Positions 8,756 through 19,917 of a stretch of 64,000 nt of DNA are shown here, piece after piece. Numbering within the stretch: the first letter of the stretch is position 1; every line of letters starts with the position of its first letter. The DNA is from Myxococcota bacterium. Lineage in GTDB: Bacteria; Myxococcota_A; Bradymonadia; UBA7976; UBA1532. Where the stretch lies: contig CAUJDF010000039.1 in assembly GCA_963169045.1 (NCBI GenBank), forward strand, positions 310,001 to 374,000, read 5' to 3'. Both the position numbers and the translations under genes were made by a program. The notes below the pieces were generated by a model. The model did not search any database and was not told the origin of the DNA. It saw only the letters and a program-made list of their open reading frames with translations.

Positions 8756-9537
8756 ACGAGGCCACGGCGCGGCGCGACCTCGTGCGCTACAGCCGGCAGA
8801 TGCACGCCGCCGGCTGGGTCGCCAACCACGACGGCAACCTCTCGGCGCGGGTGGGGCAGGGCCACATCGTCTGCACACCCACCGCGTTCAGCAAGCTCGA
8901 CATCGGCGCCGACGACCTCGTGGTCACCGATCTCGACGGCCGGCAGCGCAGCGGCAGCCACAAGCCGTTCAGCGAGCTGGGCCTGCACCGCGCCGTCTAC
9001 GCCGCCCGCGGCGACGTGCGCGCCGTCGTGCACGCGCACCCGCCCTTCGCCACGGCGTTCGGCGTGTCGGGCCGACCCGTGCCGCACCCGTTCCTCCCCG
9101 AGGCCGTCGTGTCGCTGGGCCCCGAGCTCCCCACAGTGCCGCTGACGGCGCCGGGCGAGCCGGCGGTGGGCGCGCTCAAGGCGTTCGTGCGCCGCTGCGA
9201 CGCCGCCCTGCTCGCCGGCAACGGGGCGCTCGCCTGGGGCCCCGACCTCGAGACCGCCTACCTGCGCCTCGAGCTGCTCGAGCACCTCTGCCGCATCGCC
9301 CACGCCGCCCTTCCGCTCGGCGGCCCCCGGCTCCTGCCGGCCGACATGGTCGCCGATCTGCTGGCGAAGCGCGCGAAGGCCGGCCTTGCTGCGCCCGACG
9401 AGGGCAGGCCCGCCTCCGCCGAGGGCGACGTCGCCCGCCGCGCCGCGCAGCGCGCCGTCGCCGCCATCCCCAACGTCGATCCGGCGCTCGCCGCCCGCAT
9501 CGCTGCCGAGGTCGCCGCCCGCATGGGCGGCCACTGA
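8752..9537 (+). CDS. Class II aldolase/adducin-family protein, probable microcompartment cargo
   Basis: The 261-aa product matches the L-fuculose-phosphate aldolase/adducin family: NHDGNLSAR near the N-terminus, [19 protein letters not shown], the acidic KPFSE motif and the zinc pair HAHPPF. The motif that normally supplies the third zinc His (LLANHGALxxG) reads [11 protein letters not shown], so that His is replaced by Asn and zinc chemistry may be altered or lost. After the aldolase core come a Pro/Ala/Gly linker and a short amphipathic helix at the C-terminus ([16 protein letters not shown]), the form expected of an encapsulation peptide. The GTG start at 8752 overlaps the second shell gene. 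Likely role: aldol cleavage of a sugar phosphate into an aldehyde for a metabolosome; the substrate is not known. Confidence 0.85.
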   Translation: MNEATARRDLVRYSRQMHAAGWVANHDGNLSARVGQGHIVCTPTAFSKLDIGADDLVVTDLDGRQRSGSHKPFSELGLHRAVYAARGDVRAVVHAHPPFATAFGVSGRPVPHPFLPEAVVSLGPELPTVPLTAPGEPAVGALKAFVRRCDAALLAGNGALAWGPDLETAYLRLELLEHLCRIAHAALPLGGPRLLPADMVADLLAKRAKAGLAAPDEGRPASAEGDVARRAAQRAVAAIPNVDPALAARIAAEVAARMGGH

Positions 9538-9541
9538 CCCG

Positions 9542-10870
9542 CTAATTCAGCGGTTCGGCTTCGCTCTTCGGGGCGGTCTGCGCGGCCGGGGCGGGATCCC
9601 AGAAGATCACGAAGGGCTTGAGGCGCTCGACGGTCTTGGCGCCGATGCCCTTGACGCGGCGCAGGTCGTCGACGCTCGTGAAGCGGCCGTTGCTGTTGCG
9701 GTGCTCGATGATGCGGGCCGCCGTCGCCTTGCCGATACCCGGCAGCTTCGTGAGCTCCTCGACGCCGGCGGTGTTGACGTTCACCTGCTTGCCGGCGGGC
9801 GGCCCTCGCGGCGCCGCGACCACGCTGCCCTCGCCGCCCATCCAGCGCTTCGCGCCGCCGAACGCGCCGCCGTCGCGGGGCACCGTGTAGACCTCGAGGC
9901 GCTTGCCGTCGGTGGCGACCACGACGCTGCCCTCGACGTCTGTCGTCAGCACGGCGGCGCCGCGGGCGCGCAGCCGCTGCATCGCCTCGGGCGAGGGATG
10001 GCCGTAGCGGTTGCCCTTGCCGCAGGAGACCACGGCGAGGCGCGGCGCGACGGCGGCGAGGAAGTGGTCGCCGCTGGCGTACTTGCTGCCGTGGTGGGCC
10101 ACCTTGAGCACGGTGGCGCGCAGCTTCTCGCGATCGCCCTGCAGCAGACGGTCCTCGGTCTCCTCCTCGGCGTCGCCGGTGAAGAGGAACCGCATGCCCC
10201 TGTAGTCGATGCTGACCACGACCGAGTTGGCGTTGGCGTCGGAGCGGGAGCCGGTGATGAGCGGCTCCTCGGGCGCCAGCACGTGCATCTCGAGGCCCTC
10301 GTCGAGGGTGATCGTGCGGCCGCGGCGCGCGACCTTCACCGGCACCTTGGCCTTCTCGAGGGCGGCCAGCATGGCGTCGTAGACGGGCGAGGGGTGCACG
10401 AAGCCCGAGACCAGCACCTGCTTGATCGCGTGGTCGCGCATGACGTCGACGACGCCGCCGATGTGGTCGGCGTGCGGGTGCGTCTCGACGAAGAGGTCGA
10501 TGGCCTTGACGTCGCGCTCCTTGAGGTAGCGCGTGAGCGACTTCGAACCGGTGGGGGGGCCGGCGTCGATCAGGATGTTCTTTCCGCCGGGCGTCTGCAG
10601 GAGCGCCGCGTCGCCCTGGCCGATCGAGATGAAGTGGACGACGAGGACCGGGCCCTCGGTCTCGCCGAGCAGCTCGCCGAGGGCGCCGCCGCTGCGGCTG
10701 CCGCCCCCCTCGTCGGAGGGCGCGTCGCTCGTCACCTTGCCGGTGTCGACGTCGGCGGCGTCGGGCAGCGCGGGCGCGGGTGCGGGCGGCGGGGTGAGCG
10801 CCGGCCTCGCGCCGCCGCACCCCGCGACGAGGAGCGCTCCCCAGAGGATCCAGAGCAGGCGCGCCGTCAC
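9542..10870 (-). CDS. Secreted ComEC-like metallo-beta-lactamase fold protein fused to ComEA-like helix-hairpin-helix
   Basis: Read from the GTG at 10870, the 442-aa protein has a lipobox (LLVAGC), a low-complexity Pro/Ala linker, and then a metallo-beta-lactamase-fold domain. Visible motifs are HFISIGQGDAALLQTP, ILIDAGPP, the metal motif ETHPHADHIGG, FLFTGDAEEE and KVAHHGSKYA. These are the hallmarks of the ComEC/Rec2-type MBL module. The C-terminal ~65 residues are a helix-hairpin-helix DNA-binding unit of ComEA type (VNVNTAGVEELTKLPGIGKA). ComEC's membrane channel is absent. The protein therefore looks like an anchored extracytoplasmic nuclease or phosphodiesterase acting on DNA, perhaps in DNA uptake or scavenging. 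It overlaps the upstream lipoprotein gene by 4 bases. Confidence 0.85.
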   Translation of the reverse strand: MTARLLWILWGALLVAGCGGARPALTPPPAPAPALPDAADVDTGKVTSDAPSDEGGGSRSGGALGELLGETEGPVLVVHFISIGQGDAALLQTPGGKNILIDAGPPTGSKSLTRYLKERDVKAIDLFVETHPHADHIGGVVDVMRDHAIKQVLVSGFVHPSPVYDAMLAALEKAKVPVKVARRGRTITLDEGLEMHVLAPEEPLITGSRSDANANSVVVSIDYRGMRFLFTGDAEEETEDRLLQGDREKLRATVLKVAHHGSKYASGDHFLAAVAPRLAVVSCGKGNRYGHPSPEAMQRLRARGAAVLTTDVEGSVVVATDGKRLEVYTVPRDGGAFGGAKRWMGGEGSVVAAPRGPPAGKQVNVNTAGVEELTKLPGIGKATAARIIEHRNSNGRFTSVDDLRRVKGIGAKTVERLKPFVIFWDPAPAAQTAPKSEAEPLN

Positions 10871-11490
10871 GAGCCGTGCCGCCCGTCGGAGGCGTCCCGC
10901 GGGCCGACGTACCGGTAGATCACGGTGCCGTCCGTGCGATTGCGGTCGATGAACTCGAGGCGGTGGAACTTGGCGATGTGCCGGTACCAGTCGTTGTTCG
11001 GCAGGTCGGCCCGCACGCCGGTGGGATCGATCTCGAGCACCCAGACTCCGGGCGGAATGCCGGCGCGGGTGCGCGCCTCGAGCAGGCCGGGCTGCGGCGC
11101 GCGCTGGTCGAAGCGGAGGATGCGGCCGCTGCTGCAGTGCACCCACTGCGTGGCGTCGTTGAGGCCGTCGACGAGGCGGACTGGGAACGCGTGCTGCGCC
11201 ATGTCGGCGGGCGTGGCGGCCGTCCGGCTGAAGCGGTGGTTGCGCTCGAGCGTGGTCAGGTCGCGGGCGTCGGCCACCACCTCGCCGGTCGTGGGCGCGG
11301 GGAGGGGGGCCGGGGCCGCCAGCACCGGCGGCGGCGTGTCGGCGGTCGAAGCGGTCACGGGCCGGGCGGGCGGCCGCGCCTCCTCTTCGATCTGCTGCGC
11401 ATAGCCCCACCCGCAGCCGCCGAGGGCCAGGGCGAGGAGCGGAAGACTGCGGTTCGCCGCCGGGGCGGAGGAGCGGACACGCCGACGCAT
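10867..11490 (-). CDS. Lipoprotein of unknown function, upstream partner of the MBL/HhH protein
   Basis: A 207-aa protein whose N-terminus (LPLLALALGGC) is a lipoprotein signal with Cys at about residue 26. After a Pro/Ala/Thr spacer there is a compact domain of about 120 residues with features such as WVHCSSGRILRFDQ, PGVWVLEIDPTGV, WYRHIAKFHRLEFIDRN and VIYRYVG. I do not recognise the family. The stop codon overlaps the GTG of the MBL/HhH gene (10867-10870), so the two are co-translated and both are expected at the envelope. The gap upstream (11491-11653) separates it from the divergent imuA. Confidence 0.7.
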   Translation of the reverse strand: MRRRVRSSAPAANRSLPLLALALGGCGWGYAQQIEEEARPPARPVTASTADTPPPVLAAPAPLPAPTTGEVVADARDLTTLERNHRFSRTAATPADMAQHAFPVRLVDGLNDATQWVHCSSGRILRFDQRAPQPGLLEARTRAGIPPGVWVLEIDPTGVRADLPNNDWYRHIAKFHRLEFIDRNRTDGTVIYRYVGPRDASDGRHGS

Positions 11491-11644
11491 CGGCCGAGAA
11501 GTTAGCGGAAATGCCGCCCCGACGCACGCGTCACATGCCGTCGCCGGCGCAGGCGCGAGCGGGTCCGCCGCGCGCCGCCCGGACCGGCGCCGGCGCCTGC
11601 TCCGCCGAGACGCGGACTGGACAACGCGCGAGACACCGATTCAT

Positions 11645-11661
11645 ACTGAACGCATGATCAG
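11645..11661 (-). promoter_or_regulatory. Candidate LexA box over the imuA start codon
   Basis: Read on the minus strand the 17 bases are CTGATCATGCGTTCAGT. This matches the Myxococcus-type LexA consensus as I recall it (CTRHAMRYBYGTTCAGS) at 15 of 17 positions, including the GTTCAG core. It covers the imuA ATG at 11654, a position where a bound repressor would block transcription. ImuA-ImuB-DnaE2 cassettes are typically LexA-controlled, which raises the prior. The site is inferred from one sequence only. Confidence 0.4.
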
Positions 11662-12346
11662 TGAACGCGTACACGAGCTCCTCCGGTCCACCCGGCCGCA
11701 GCCTCCGGCGTCGGCGCCGCTCGTCACCGGAGTGAGCGAGGTCGACCGCCTCCTGGGCGCCGAGGGCGTGCCGGTCGGGCGCATCACCGAGTGGGTGGGC
11801 GCCGCCTCCTGCGGCAAGACCGGCGTGCTGCGCGGTCTGGTGCTCTCGGCCCGGCGCCGCGGTCTCGCCGTGGCCTATGTCGACGCCGGGCGCACCCTCG
11901 CCGCCGGCGACTGGGCCGACGAGGCGCCGGGCCTCTTGTGGGTGGTGCGCCCGCCGCGCCCCGCCGACGCCCCTGACTGCGCCGAGATCCTGCTGCGAGC
12001 CTGTGGTTTCGACCTCGTGGTGCTCGACGGCGCCCCGCCGCTCGCCGACGCGCTCGGCGTGCGCCTGCAACGCCTTGCGCGCCGCGCCGCCGCGGCCCTG
12101 GTCGTGGTCCGCGACGCGCGCGCCCGCCCCTCCGGCGGCCCGGTCACGACCCGGCTGGCCTTCACCGCGGTCATCGAGACCCCCGCCGTCCCCCTCGTCT
12201 GGCGCGTCGAGGCCACCCGCGACCGGGGCGCGCCGAGCCCACCCGGCCGCTTCTTCCTGACCGAACCCGTCCCCGACCGTCTGGCGACGTGCCCGCCCGC
12301 CCCCGACCGTCCGGCGACGCGCACCCGCGCGCGGGGGGCCGCATGA
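11654..12346 (+). CDS. imuA: ImuA-type RecA-like protein of the SOS mutasome
   Basis: The 230-aa protein has the RecA/SulA-like organisation of ImuA: an N-terminal helix, VTGVSEVDRLLGAEGVPVGRITEWVG, a Walker A variant GAASCGKTG (about residue 57), a central beta-sheet core with LVVLDGAPP, and WRVEATRDR near the end. The tail is Pro/Arg-rich and probably disordered. ImuA partners with ImuB and DnaE2 in error-prone lesion bypass. It overlaps imuB by ATGA (12343-12346), and the assignment rests largely on this gene order. A candidate LexA box spans its start. Confidence 0.85.
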   Translation: MISERVHELLRSTRPQPPASAPLVTGVSEVDRLLGAEGVPVGRITEWVGAASCGKTGVLRGLVLSARRRGLAVAYVDAGRTLAAGDWADEAPGLLWVVRPPRPADAPDCAEILLRACGFDLVVLDGAPPLADALGVRLQRLARRAAAALVVVRDARARPSGGPVTTRLAFTAVIETPAVPLVWRVEATRDRGAPSPPGRFFLTEPVPDRLATCPPAPDRPATRTRARGAA

Positions 12347-13932
12347 GCACCCCCCCGCACGCCGGGACCGCGACCCGCATCGCCTGCGCGATCGTCCCCG
12401 AGTTCGCCCTCGCGGTGTCGCGCCGCCTCGACGCGCCGGCGCCCGGCCAGCCGCTGGCGCTCGTCGAGGAGCGCGGTCAGGGGGGCGTGGTGCGCGCCGT
12501 CGACGCCGCCGCCCGCGAGGCGGGCGTGCGCCTCGGGCAGTCGGCGGCGCGAGCGCGGGCGCGGTGTCCGGCGCTGTGCTGCCGGCCGTGGCGCCCCGAG
12601 CGGCTGGCCGAGGCGGCGCGGGCGCTGGCCGGGATGCTGCACGAAGCGGCGCCCCTGGTGGTGCCGGCCGACGACGAGGCGCCGGGCACCTTCTGGATCG
12701 ACGCGCAGGGGCTCGGACGCCTCGGCGGCGAGCCGGCGCTCGCGAGGCGGCTGGTGAAGGTGGCGAAGCGCGAGGGCTACCCCACGCTGCGGATCGGCGT
12801 CGCCGACAGCGCGGTGGCGGCACGGGCCGCGGCCCTGGCGGCGGGACCGCCGGTGCGGCTCGTCCCGCCGGGCGGCGACGCCGCCTTCCTGGGGGGGCTG
12901 TCGCTCGAGGCGCTGCAACTCCCCGAAGACATTGCCGAATCCTTCGCGCTGCTCGGCCTTCGCAGCGTCGCCGACCTGCACGCGCTGCCCGAGGGGCCGC
13001 TGCTCGACCGCTTCGGCCCCGCGGCGCGGGCGCTGCTCGACCGGGCGCTGGGGCACGACGCGCGCCGTCCGACGGGTCGCCCGCCCGAGGCGCCGCCCGA
13101 GGTGGGGCTCACCCTCGACCAGCCGGTCGACCAGACCGAGGCGCTGCTGTTCGGCCTGCGCGGCCTCCTCGATCGGCTCGCGGCGCGCCTGCTGGCGCGG
13201 GGGCTGGCGGCGTCGCGGCTGGCGCTGCGGCTCGCCCTCGACGACCGGTCCGACGTCGAGCGGGTCGTCGAGCCGGCGCGGCCCCTTCAGCACCCGGGGC
13301 TGTTGTTCGAGCTGCTGCGTGATCGGCTCGAGCGCTTCTCGCTGGAGGCGCCGGTGGTCGAGCTCCGCGTGGTCGTGCTCGAGGCGGTGCCGGCGCTGGC
13401 CGAGCAGGCCCACCTCGGCGTCGCCGGCCGCGACACCGCCGCGCTCGAGGCGGCGCTGCACCGACTGCGCGGCCGCTTCGGCGACGGGACCGTGGTACGC
13501 CCGCGCCCCGCCGACGATCCCCGTCCCGAGGCGTCCGGCCGCTGGGAGCCCGTCGCCGACGTGCCGCTGGCGCCCTACGGTGCCTTCGTGGAGCCGCACC
13601 CCGGCAGCAGTTTCGGAACGAAGCCGCGGGAGGGGCCCGCACTCGAGGGGGGGACGCCCCGGGTCGAGCCGCGCGCCGTCTTCCGCCTGCTGCCGGCGTG
13701 CCGGCCGCTCGAGGCGCGCTTCGACGCCGCCGGCCTGCCGCGTGCGGTGCGCTGGGGCGAGGCGTGGCGTCCGGTGCGCGTGCGCGGGCCGGAGCGGCTG
13801 TCGGGCGGGTGGTGGACGGGCAGCGGATACGCGCGGGAGGACTACCGGCTGCTGCTGCCCGAAGGCGCCGTGCTCTGGGCGTCGCGGGACGCCCGCAAGG
13901 GCGAGTGGCAACTCCTGGGCTGGATGGACTGA
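12343..13932 (+). CDS. imuB: ImuB, Y-family polymerase-like mutasome subunit (probably non-catalytic)
   Basis: A 529-aa Y-family homologue. The palm begins IACAIVPEFALAVSRR where active Y-polymerases have the DxD-type metal motif, and FWIDAQGLGRLGG replaces the SIDE motif. The catalytic carboxylates are therefore lacking, as is normal for ImuB. A helix-hairpin-helix-like SVADLHALPEGPLLDRFGP follows at about residue 215, then the little-finger-like region and a long C-terminal part ending in YRLLLPEGAVLWASRD, typical of ImuB. Its known job is to bind the beta clamp and link ImuA to DnaE2. The start is coupled to imuA. The stop is followed within 4 bases by a strong stem-loop. Confidence 0.9.
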   Translation: MSTPPHAGTATRIACAIVPEFALAVSRRLDAPAPGQPLALVEERGQGGVVRAVDAAAREAGVRLGQSAARARARCPALCCRPWRPERLAEAARALAGMLHEAAPLVVPADDEAPGTFWIDAQGLGRLGGEPALARRLVKVAKREGYPTLRIGVADSAVAARAAALAAGPPVRLVPPGGDAAFLGGLSLEALQLPEDIAESFALLGLRSVADLHALPEGPLLDRFGPAARALLDRALGHDARRPTGRPPEAPPEVGLTLDQPVDQTEALLFGLRGLLDRLAARLLARGLAASRLALRLALDDRSDVERVVEPARPLQHPGLLFELLRDRLERFSLEAPVVELRVVVLEAVPALAEQAHLGVAGRDTAALEAALHRLRGRFGDGTVVRPRPADDPRPEASGRWEPVADVPLAPYGAFVEPHPGSSFGTKPREGPALEGGTPRVEPRAVFRLLPACRPLEARFDAAGLPRAVRWGEAWRPVRVRGPERLSGGWWTGSGYAREDYRLLLPEGAVLWASRDARKGEWQLLGWMD

Positions 13933-13935
13933 CGA

Positions 13936-13962
13936 GGTCGACGGCGCGGATCGCCGTCGACC
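13936..13962 (+). terminator. 11-bp stem-loop directly after imuB
   Basis: GGTCGACGGCG and CGCCGTCGACC form a perfect 11-bp stem with a 5-base loop, starting 4 bases after the imuB stop. There is no T-tract, so it may weaken readthrough into dnaE2 or stabilise the imuAB message rather than act as a simple intrinsic terminator. Confidence 0.4.
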
Positions 13963-13981
13963 CTGCGAACACACGAGGACC

Positions 13982-14130
<149 letters not shown>

Positions 14131-14142
14131 AGGGAACGTGGG

Positions 14143-17241
<3,099 letters not shown>

Positions 17242-17242
17242 A

Positions 17243-17485
17243 CTCGAGTTTCGCCATTTCGGCGTCGACGAGGCCGAGCAACGACCGAGTCGCAGCAAGG
17301 AGCAAGGCGAATTTCGGTCGAAGGCGTGCTCGATGCACGTCGAGACCGAAATGCGCCGCGCGCAGCGAAGCGACCGACCCCTTCGGGCAGACTCGCCACC
17401 GCAAGACGCCGGCTTCGCCTGTGGGAGCAAGCTGCGGCGGCCGGTCGGGGCCGGCCGCAGGCAGCCGAGAATGGCGAAACTCGAG
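17243..17485. repeat. 243-base element bounded by 16-bp perfect inverted repeats
   Basis: CTCGAGTTTCGCCATT (17243-17258) recurs as its exact reverse complement at 17470-17485, and the complementarity continues imperfectly inward. An inner pair, ATTTCGGTC and GACCGAAAT, lies inside. The element fills almost the entire gap (17242-17492) between the convergent dnaE2 and FG-GAP genes and starts 2 bases after the dnaE2 stop. It carries no credible gene. It could be a non-coding repeat family (MITE- or REP-like) or a large bidirectional terminator. Confidence 0.75.
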
Positions 17486-17492
17486 GTTGGAG

Positions 17493-19073
17493 TCAGAAGC
17501 GGATGACGGAGAGCTGCGCGGCGCGATCGTCGACGCTGCGCGCCTCGAGGAGCTCGGCAGGGCCGGCGCCGTCGAGGTCGCCGAGGGCGAGCGCGTGCAC
17601 ACGGCCCTCGAGCGGCTCGCCCTGGTAGAGCTGGGCGCCGGACGCGGCGAGGATGCGCAGCCGGGTGGGGCGCCGCTCCGAGGCCTGGCCGCTGCGCAGC
17701 AGGACGACCTCGTCGCCCGCGCAGCCGTCGACATCGGCGGGGACCTCCACGCCGCCGCGCCGCGCGAGCACCGGGTCGAAGCGGCCGCTGCGCTCCGCCG
17801 CGATCGTCAACGCCGCCGCGCCGTCGGCGACGCGCCGGAAGACCCGCTCCGCGTTCAGGCCGTCCTCGCGCGGGCCCGCCCAGACGTCGAGCTCCGGGTG
17901 GCCGTCGCCGTCGAAGTCGCCGCCTTCGCCCCAGTACAGGTTGACGTACGGGCCGAACTCGGCGCGGCGCCGCACGGTCACCCCCGGCTGCAGAACGTGC
18001 AGGAAGCGCAAGTTGTTGCGCTCCTCCTCGGCGATCAGGCGCAGGCCGTCGCCACCCAGCCGGAAGGCGAGGCGCGTGAACACGCCCGGCACGGCCACCG
18101 GCTCGCCCTCGAACGACAGGTCCCCGGGATCGAGGCCGTAGACCTGGAGCTGGCCCTGGTCGGAGATCACGCCGACGAGCTCGGGGCCGCGGCCTCGGAA
18201 GTCGAACGGCCCCGGCGCCGGCGCGCCCGCGGCCGCCGACACCGGCACGAAGCCCACGTGCAGGTTGCGGGTCGCGTTCTCGGCGAGCGGCTCCAGCGTG
18301 CGGCCGTCGAGGAGCGCGGCGCCCGCCGCCCCGGTGCGCAGCACGTCGACGGTGCCGTCGCCATTGGCGTCCCACGCCGCTTGAAGGCGGCAGAGGCCGG
18401 CCGCCACGAGGGACGCCTCGCGGTCCAGCGCGTAGACGGCGCAGCCCTCGTCGGCCTGATCCACCAGCGCGAGCCAGCCCTCGCCGCTGGCCAGCACCGT
18501 GAGGCCCTCGACCCCTCCGGCGATGGGGATGGTCCGCACGTCGGCGAAGGAGGCCGCGTCGACCACCCGCAGCGAGGTCGCGCCGTCGCCCGCACGCTCG
18601 AGCGCGTAGAAGACGCTCGCGCCGCCGAGGGCGAGCGGCGTCAGCGCGTCGGGGCGCGGCCAGAGGCCCGGCATGAGCTCGAGGCTCGCGCCCGCCTGCC
18701 CGCGGATGCTTCCGAGCGCCTGACCCGTGCGCCCATCGAGGAAGCGGAGCTCGCTGCCCGCGTCGGTGCCCATCGAGAGCGCCAGGTCGACGGCGCCGTC
18801 GCCGCCGACGTCGACGTCGGCCCGCACGCCGTTCAGGCCGGGGATCGGGTCGCCGATCGGCGTCGCCGTCGGCTCGCCGCCCTCGGCGAGACAAACGTGC
18901 ACGCCCATGTCGGGGACCGGCACCGCTGCGTCGACGTCCATCACCCGCGCGGCGTCAGCGTCGACGGGCGCGGCGTCGGCCGGCGCGGGCCCGTCGTCGT
19001 CCCCGCCGCCACCACCGCATGCCGCGGCGAGCGCCAGGCAAGAAGACGCCACCCACGTCGGACGTATGCGCAT
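17493..19073 (-). CDS. FG-GAP/VCBS beta-propeller-like lipoprotein
   Basis: The 526-aa product starts at the ATG at 19073 behind a GGGGGTGG stretch and has a lipobox (CLALAAAC) followed by poly-Gly and an Asp/Ala-rich linker. The body holds repeated calcium-loop-like FG-GAP motifs: DVGGDGAVDLALSMG, WDANGDGTVDVLRTG, DFDGDGHPELDVWAG, DVDGCAGDEVVLLRSG and DLDGAGPAELLEA. Such proteins usually fold as seven-bladed propellers on the cell surface. No enzymatic motif is present. It is convergent with dnaE2, and its promoter lies in the gap shared with infC. The exact function is unknown. Confidence 0.75.
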   Translation of the reverse strand: MRIRPTWVASSCLALAAACGGGGGDDDGPAPADAAPVDADAARVMDVDAAVPVPDMGVHVCLAEGGEPTATPIGDPIPGLNGVRADVDVGGDGAVDLALSMGTDAGSELRFLDGRTGQALGSIRGQAGASLELMPGLWPRPDALTPLALGGASVFYALERAGDGATSLRVVDAASFADVRTIPIAGGVEGLTVLASGEGWLALVDQADEGCAVYALDREASLVAAGLCRLQAAWDANGDGTVDVLRTGAAGAALLDGRTLEPLAENATRNLHVGFVPVSAAAGAPAPGPFDFRGRGPELVGVISDQGQLQVYGLDPGDLSFEGEPVAVPGVFTRLAFRLGGDGLRLIAEEERNNLRFLHVLQPGVTVRRRAEFGPYVNLYWGEGGDFDGDGHPELDVWAGPREDGLNAERVFRRVADGAAALTIAAERSGRFDPVLARRGGVEVPADVDGCAGDEVVLLRSGQASERRPTRLRILAASGAQLYQGEPLEGRVHALALGDLDGAGPAELLEARSVDDRAAQLSVIRF

Positions 19074-19222
19074 GACAACCACCCCCAGAGCGTCTCTTGG
19101 TGCGTCTACCAGAAACCGGGTCGGACGGGCAATCGCACATCCCCGCACGTACCGCTGGCAACCAGACTTCCGATGCGTTATCTAGCTTGCCGGGGGTCGC
19201 CGGTACATCCAGCCGGCGAAGT

Positions 19223-19238
19223 CGGCCGCAAGCGGCCG
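19223..19238 (+). promoter_or_regulatory. GC hairpin in the infC leader
   Basis: CGGCCGC / GCGGCCG are separated by AA just upstream of infC, about 30 bases before the TTG start and about 17 bases before the GGAG. It could shape the leader RNA. The rest of the 196-base gap shows no recognisable element. Confidence 0.25.
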
Positions 19239-19269
19239 TTCCGGTCAACCCGTAGGAGTCAGTCACCAC

Positions 19270-19866
19270 TTGGAAGAACGACGTCGCGTCAACGAGCAGA
19301 TCCGTATCCCGCAGATCATGGTCATCGGCGAGAACGGTGAGTCCCTGGGCCTGATGTCGCCCGAAGAGGCCCGCCGCATCGCCTACGACAATGGTCTCGA
19401 CCTCGTCGAAGTGGCACCCAACGCCCGTCCGCCGGTCTGCAAGATCATGGATTACGGGCGTTTCCGCTACGAGCAGCGCAAGCGCACGAAGAAGCAGCAC
19501 CAGACCGAGACGAAGATCCTCAAGCTTCGTCCCAAGACCGATCCGCACGACCTCGAGACGAAGCTCCGCCACGCGCGCCGCTTCCTCGAAGACGGCGATC
19601 GCGTCCGGTTCGTGGTGCGCATGCGCGGCCGCGAGCGGGCGGTGACCGAGCGCTGGGTTGCCCAGCTCAACAACCTGATCGACCAGCTCAAGGACGTGGC
19701 GCACGTCACCGGTCCGCCCACCCTCGAGGGTGGCGGCGTGACGGCCACGATCGAGCCGAAGAAGGCGGCGGGCAGCGGCGACAAGCGCGAAGACGGTGCC
19801 GCGCCGTCGGCACCCGCCCCGACGCCGCCCGCGGCCACCCCGCCGGCACCCCGGCCCGAGACCTGA
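19270..19866 (+). CDS. infC: Translation initiation factor IF-3 with C-terminal Pro/Ala tail
   Basis: The 198-aa protein has the IF-3 N-domain (VNEQIRIPQIMVIGENGE, EVAPNARPPVCKIMDYG) and C-domain (KILKLRPKTDPHDLETKLRHARRFLEDGDRVRF). IF-3 binds the 30S subunit and checks the start codon and initiator tRNA. Only a TTG (19270) can start the conserved N-terminus, since no ATG or GTG lies upstream in frame. Rare infC start codons are classically tied to IF-3 autoregulation. After the core there is a tail of about 35 residues rich in Ala and Pro, shorter than but similar in kind to that of Myxococcus Dsg. The usual downstream rpmI and rplT genes are absent; a histidine kinase gene converges instead. 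Confidence 0.95.
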   Translation: MEERRRVNEQIRIPQIMVIGENGESLGLMSPEEARRIAYDNGLDLVEVAPNARPPVCKIMDYGRFRYEQRKRTKKQHQTETKILKLRPKTDPHDLETKLRHARRFLEDGDRVRFVVRMRGRERAVTERWVAQLNNLIDQLKDVAHVTGPPTLEGGGVTATIEPKKAAGSGDKREDGAAPSAPAPTPPAATPPAPRPET

Positions 19867-19887
19867 GGCGGTCGGTTCCGACGAGGC

Positions 19888-19916
19888 CGGGTTGCTCCCA
19901 CGTCGGGAGCGGCCCG
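19888..19916. terminator. Terminator hairpin between infC and the histidine kinase
   Basis: A 12-bp stem (including two G-T wobbles) closes a 5-base loop: CGGGTTGCTCCC pairs with GGGAGCGGCCCG, followed by TTCAAT. It lies 21 bases after the infC stop and directly at the end of the convergent kinase gene, so it can serve both. Confidence 0.55.
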
Positions 19917-19917
19917 T

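Noticed and set aside
17326-17628. Short plus-strand frame through the palindromic element
   Set aside because: It crosses the inverted repeats and runs into the antisense of the FG-GAP gene; no ribosome site or protein-like pattern.
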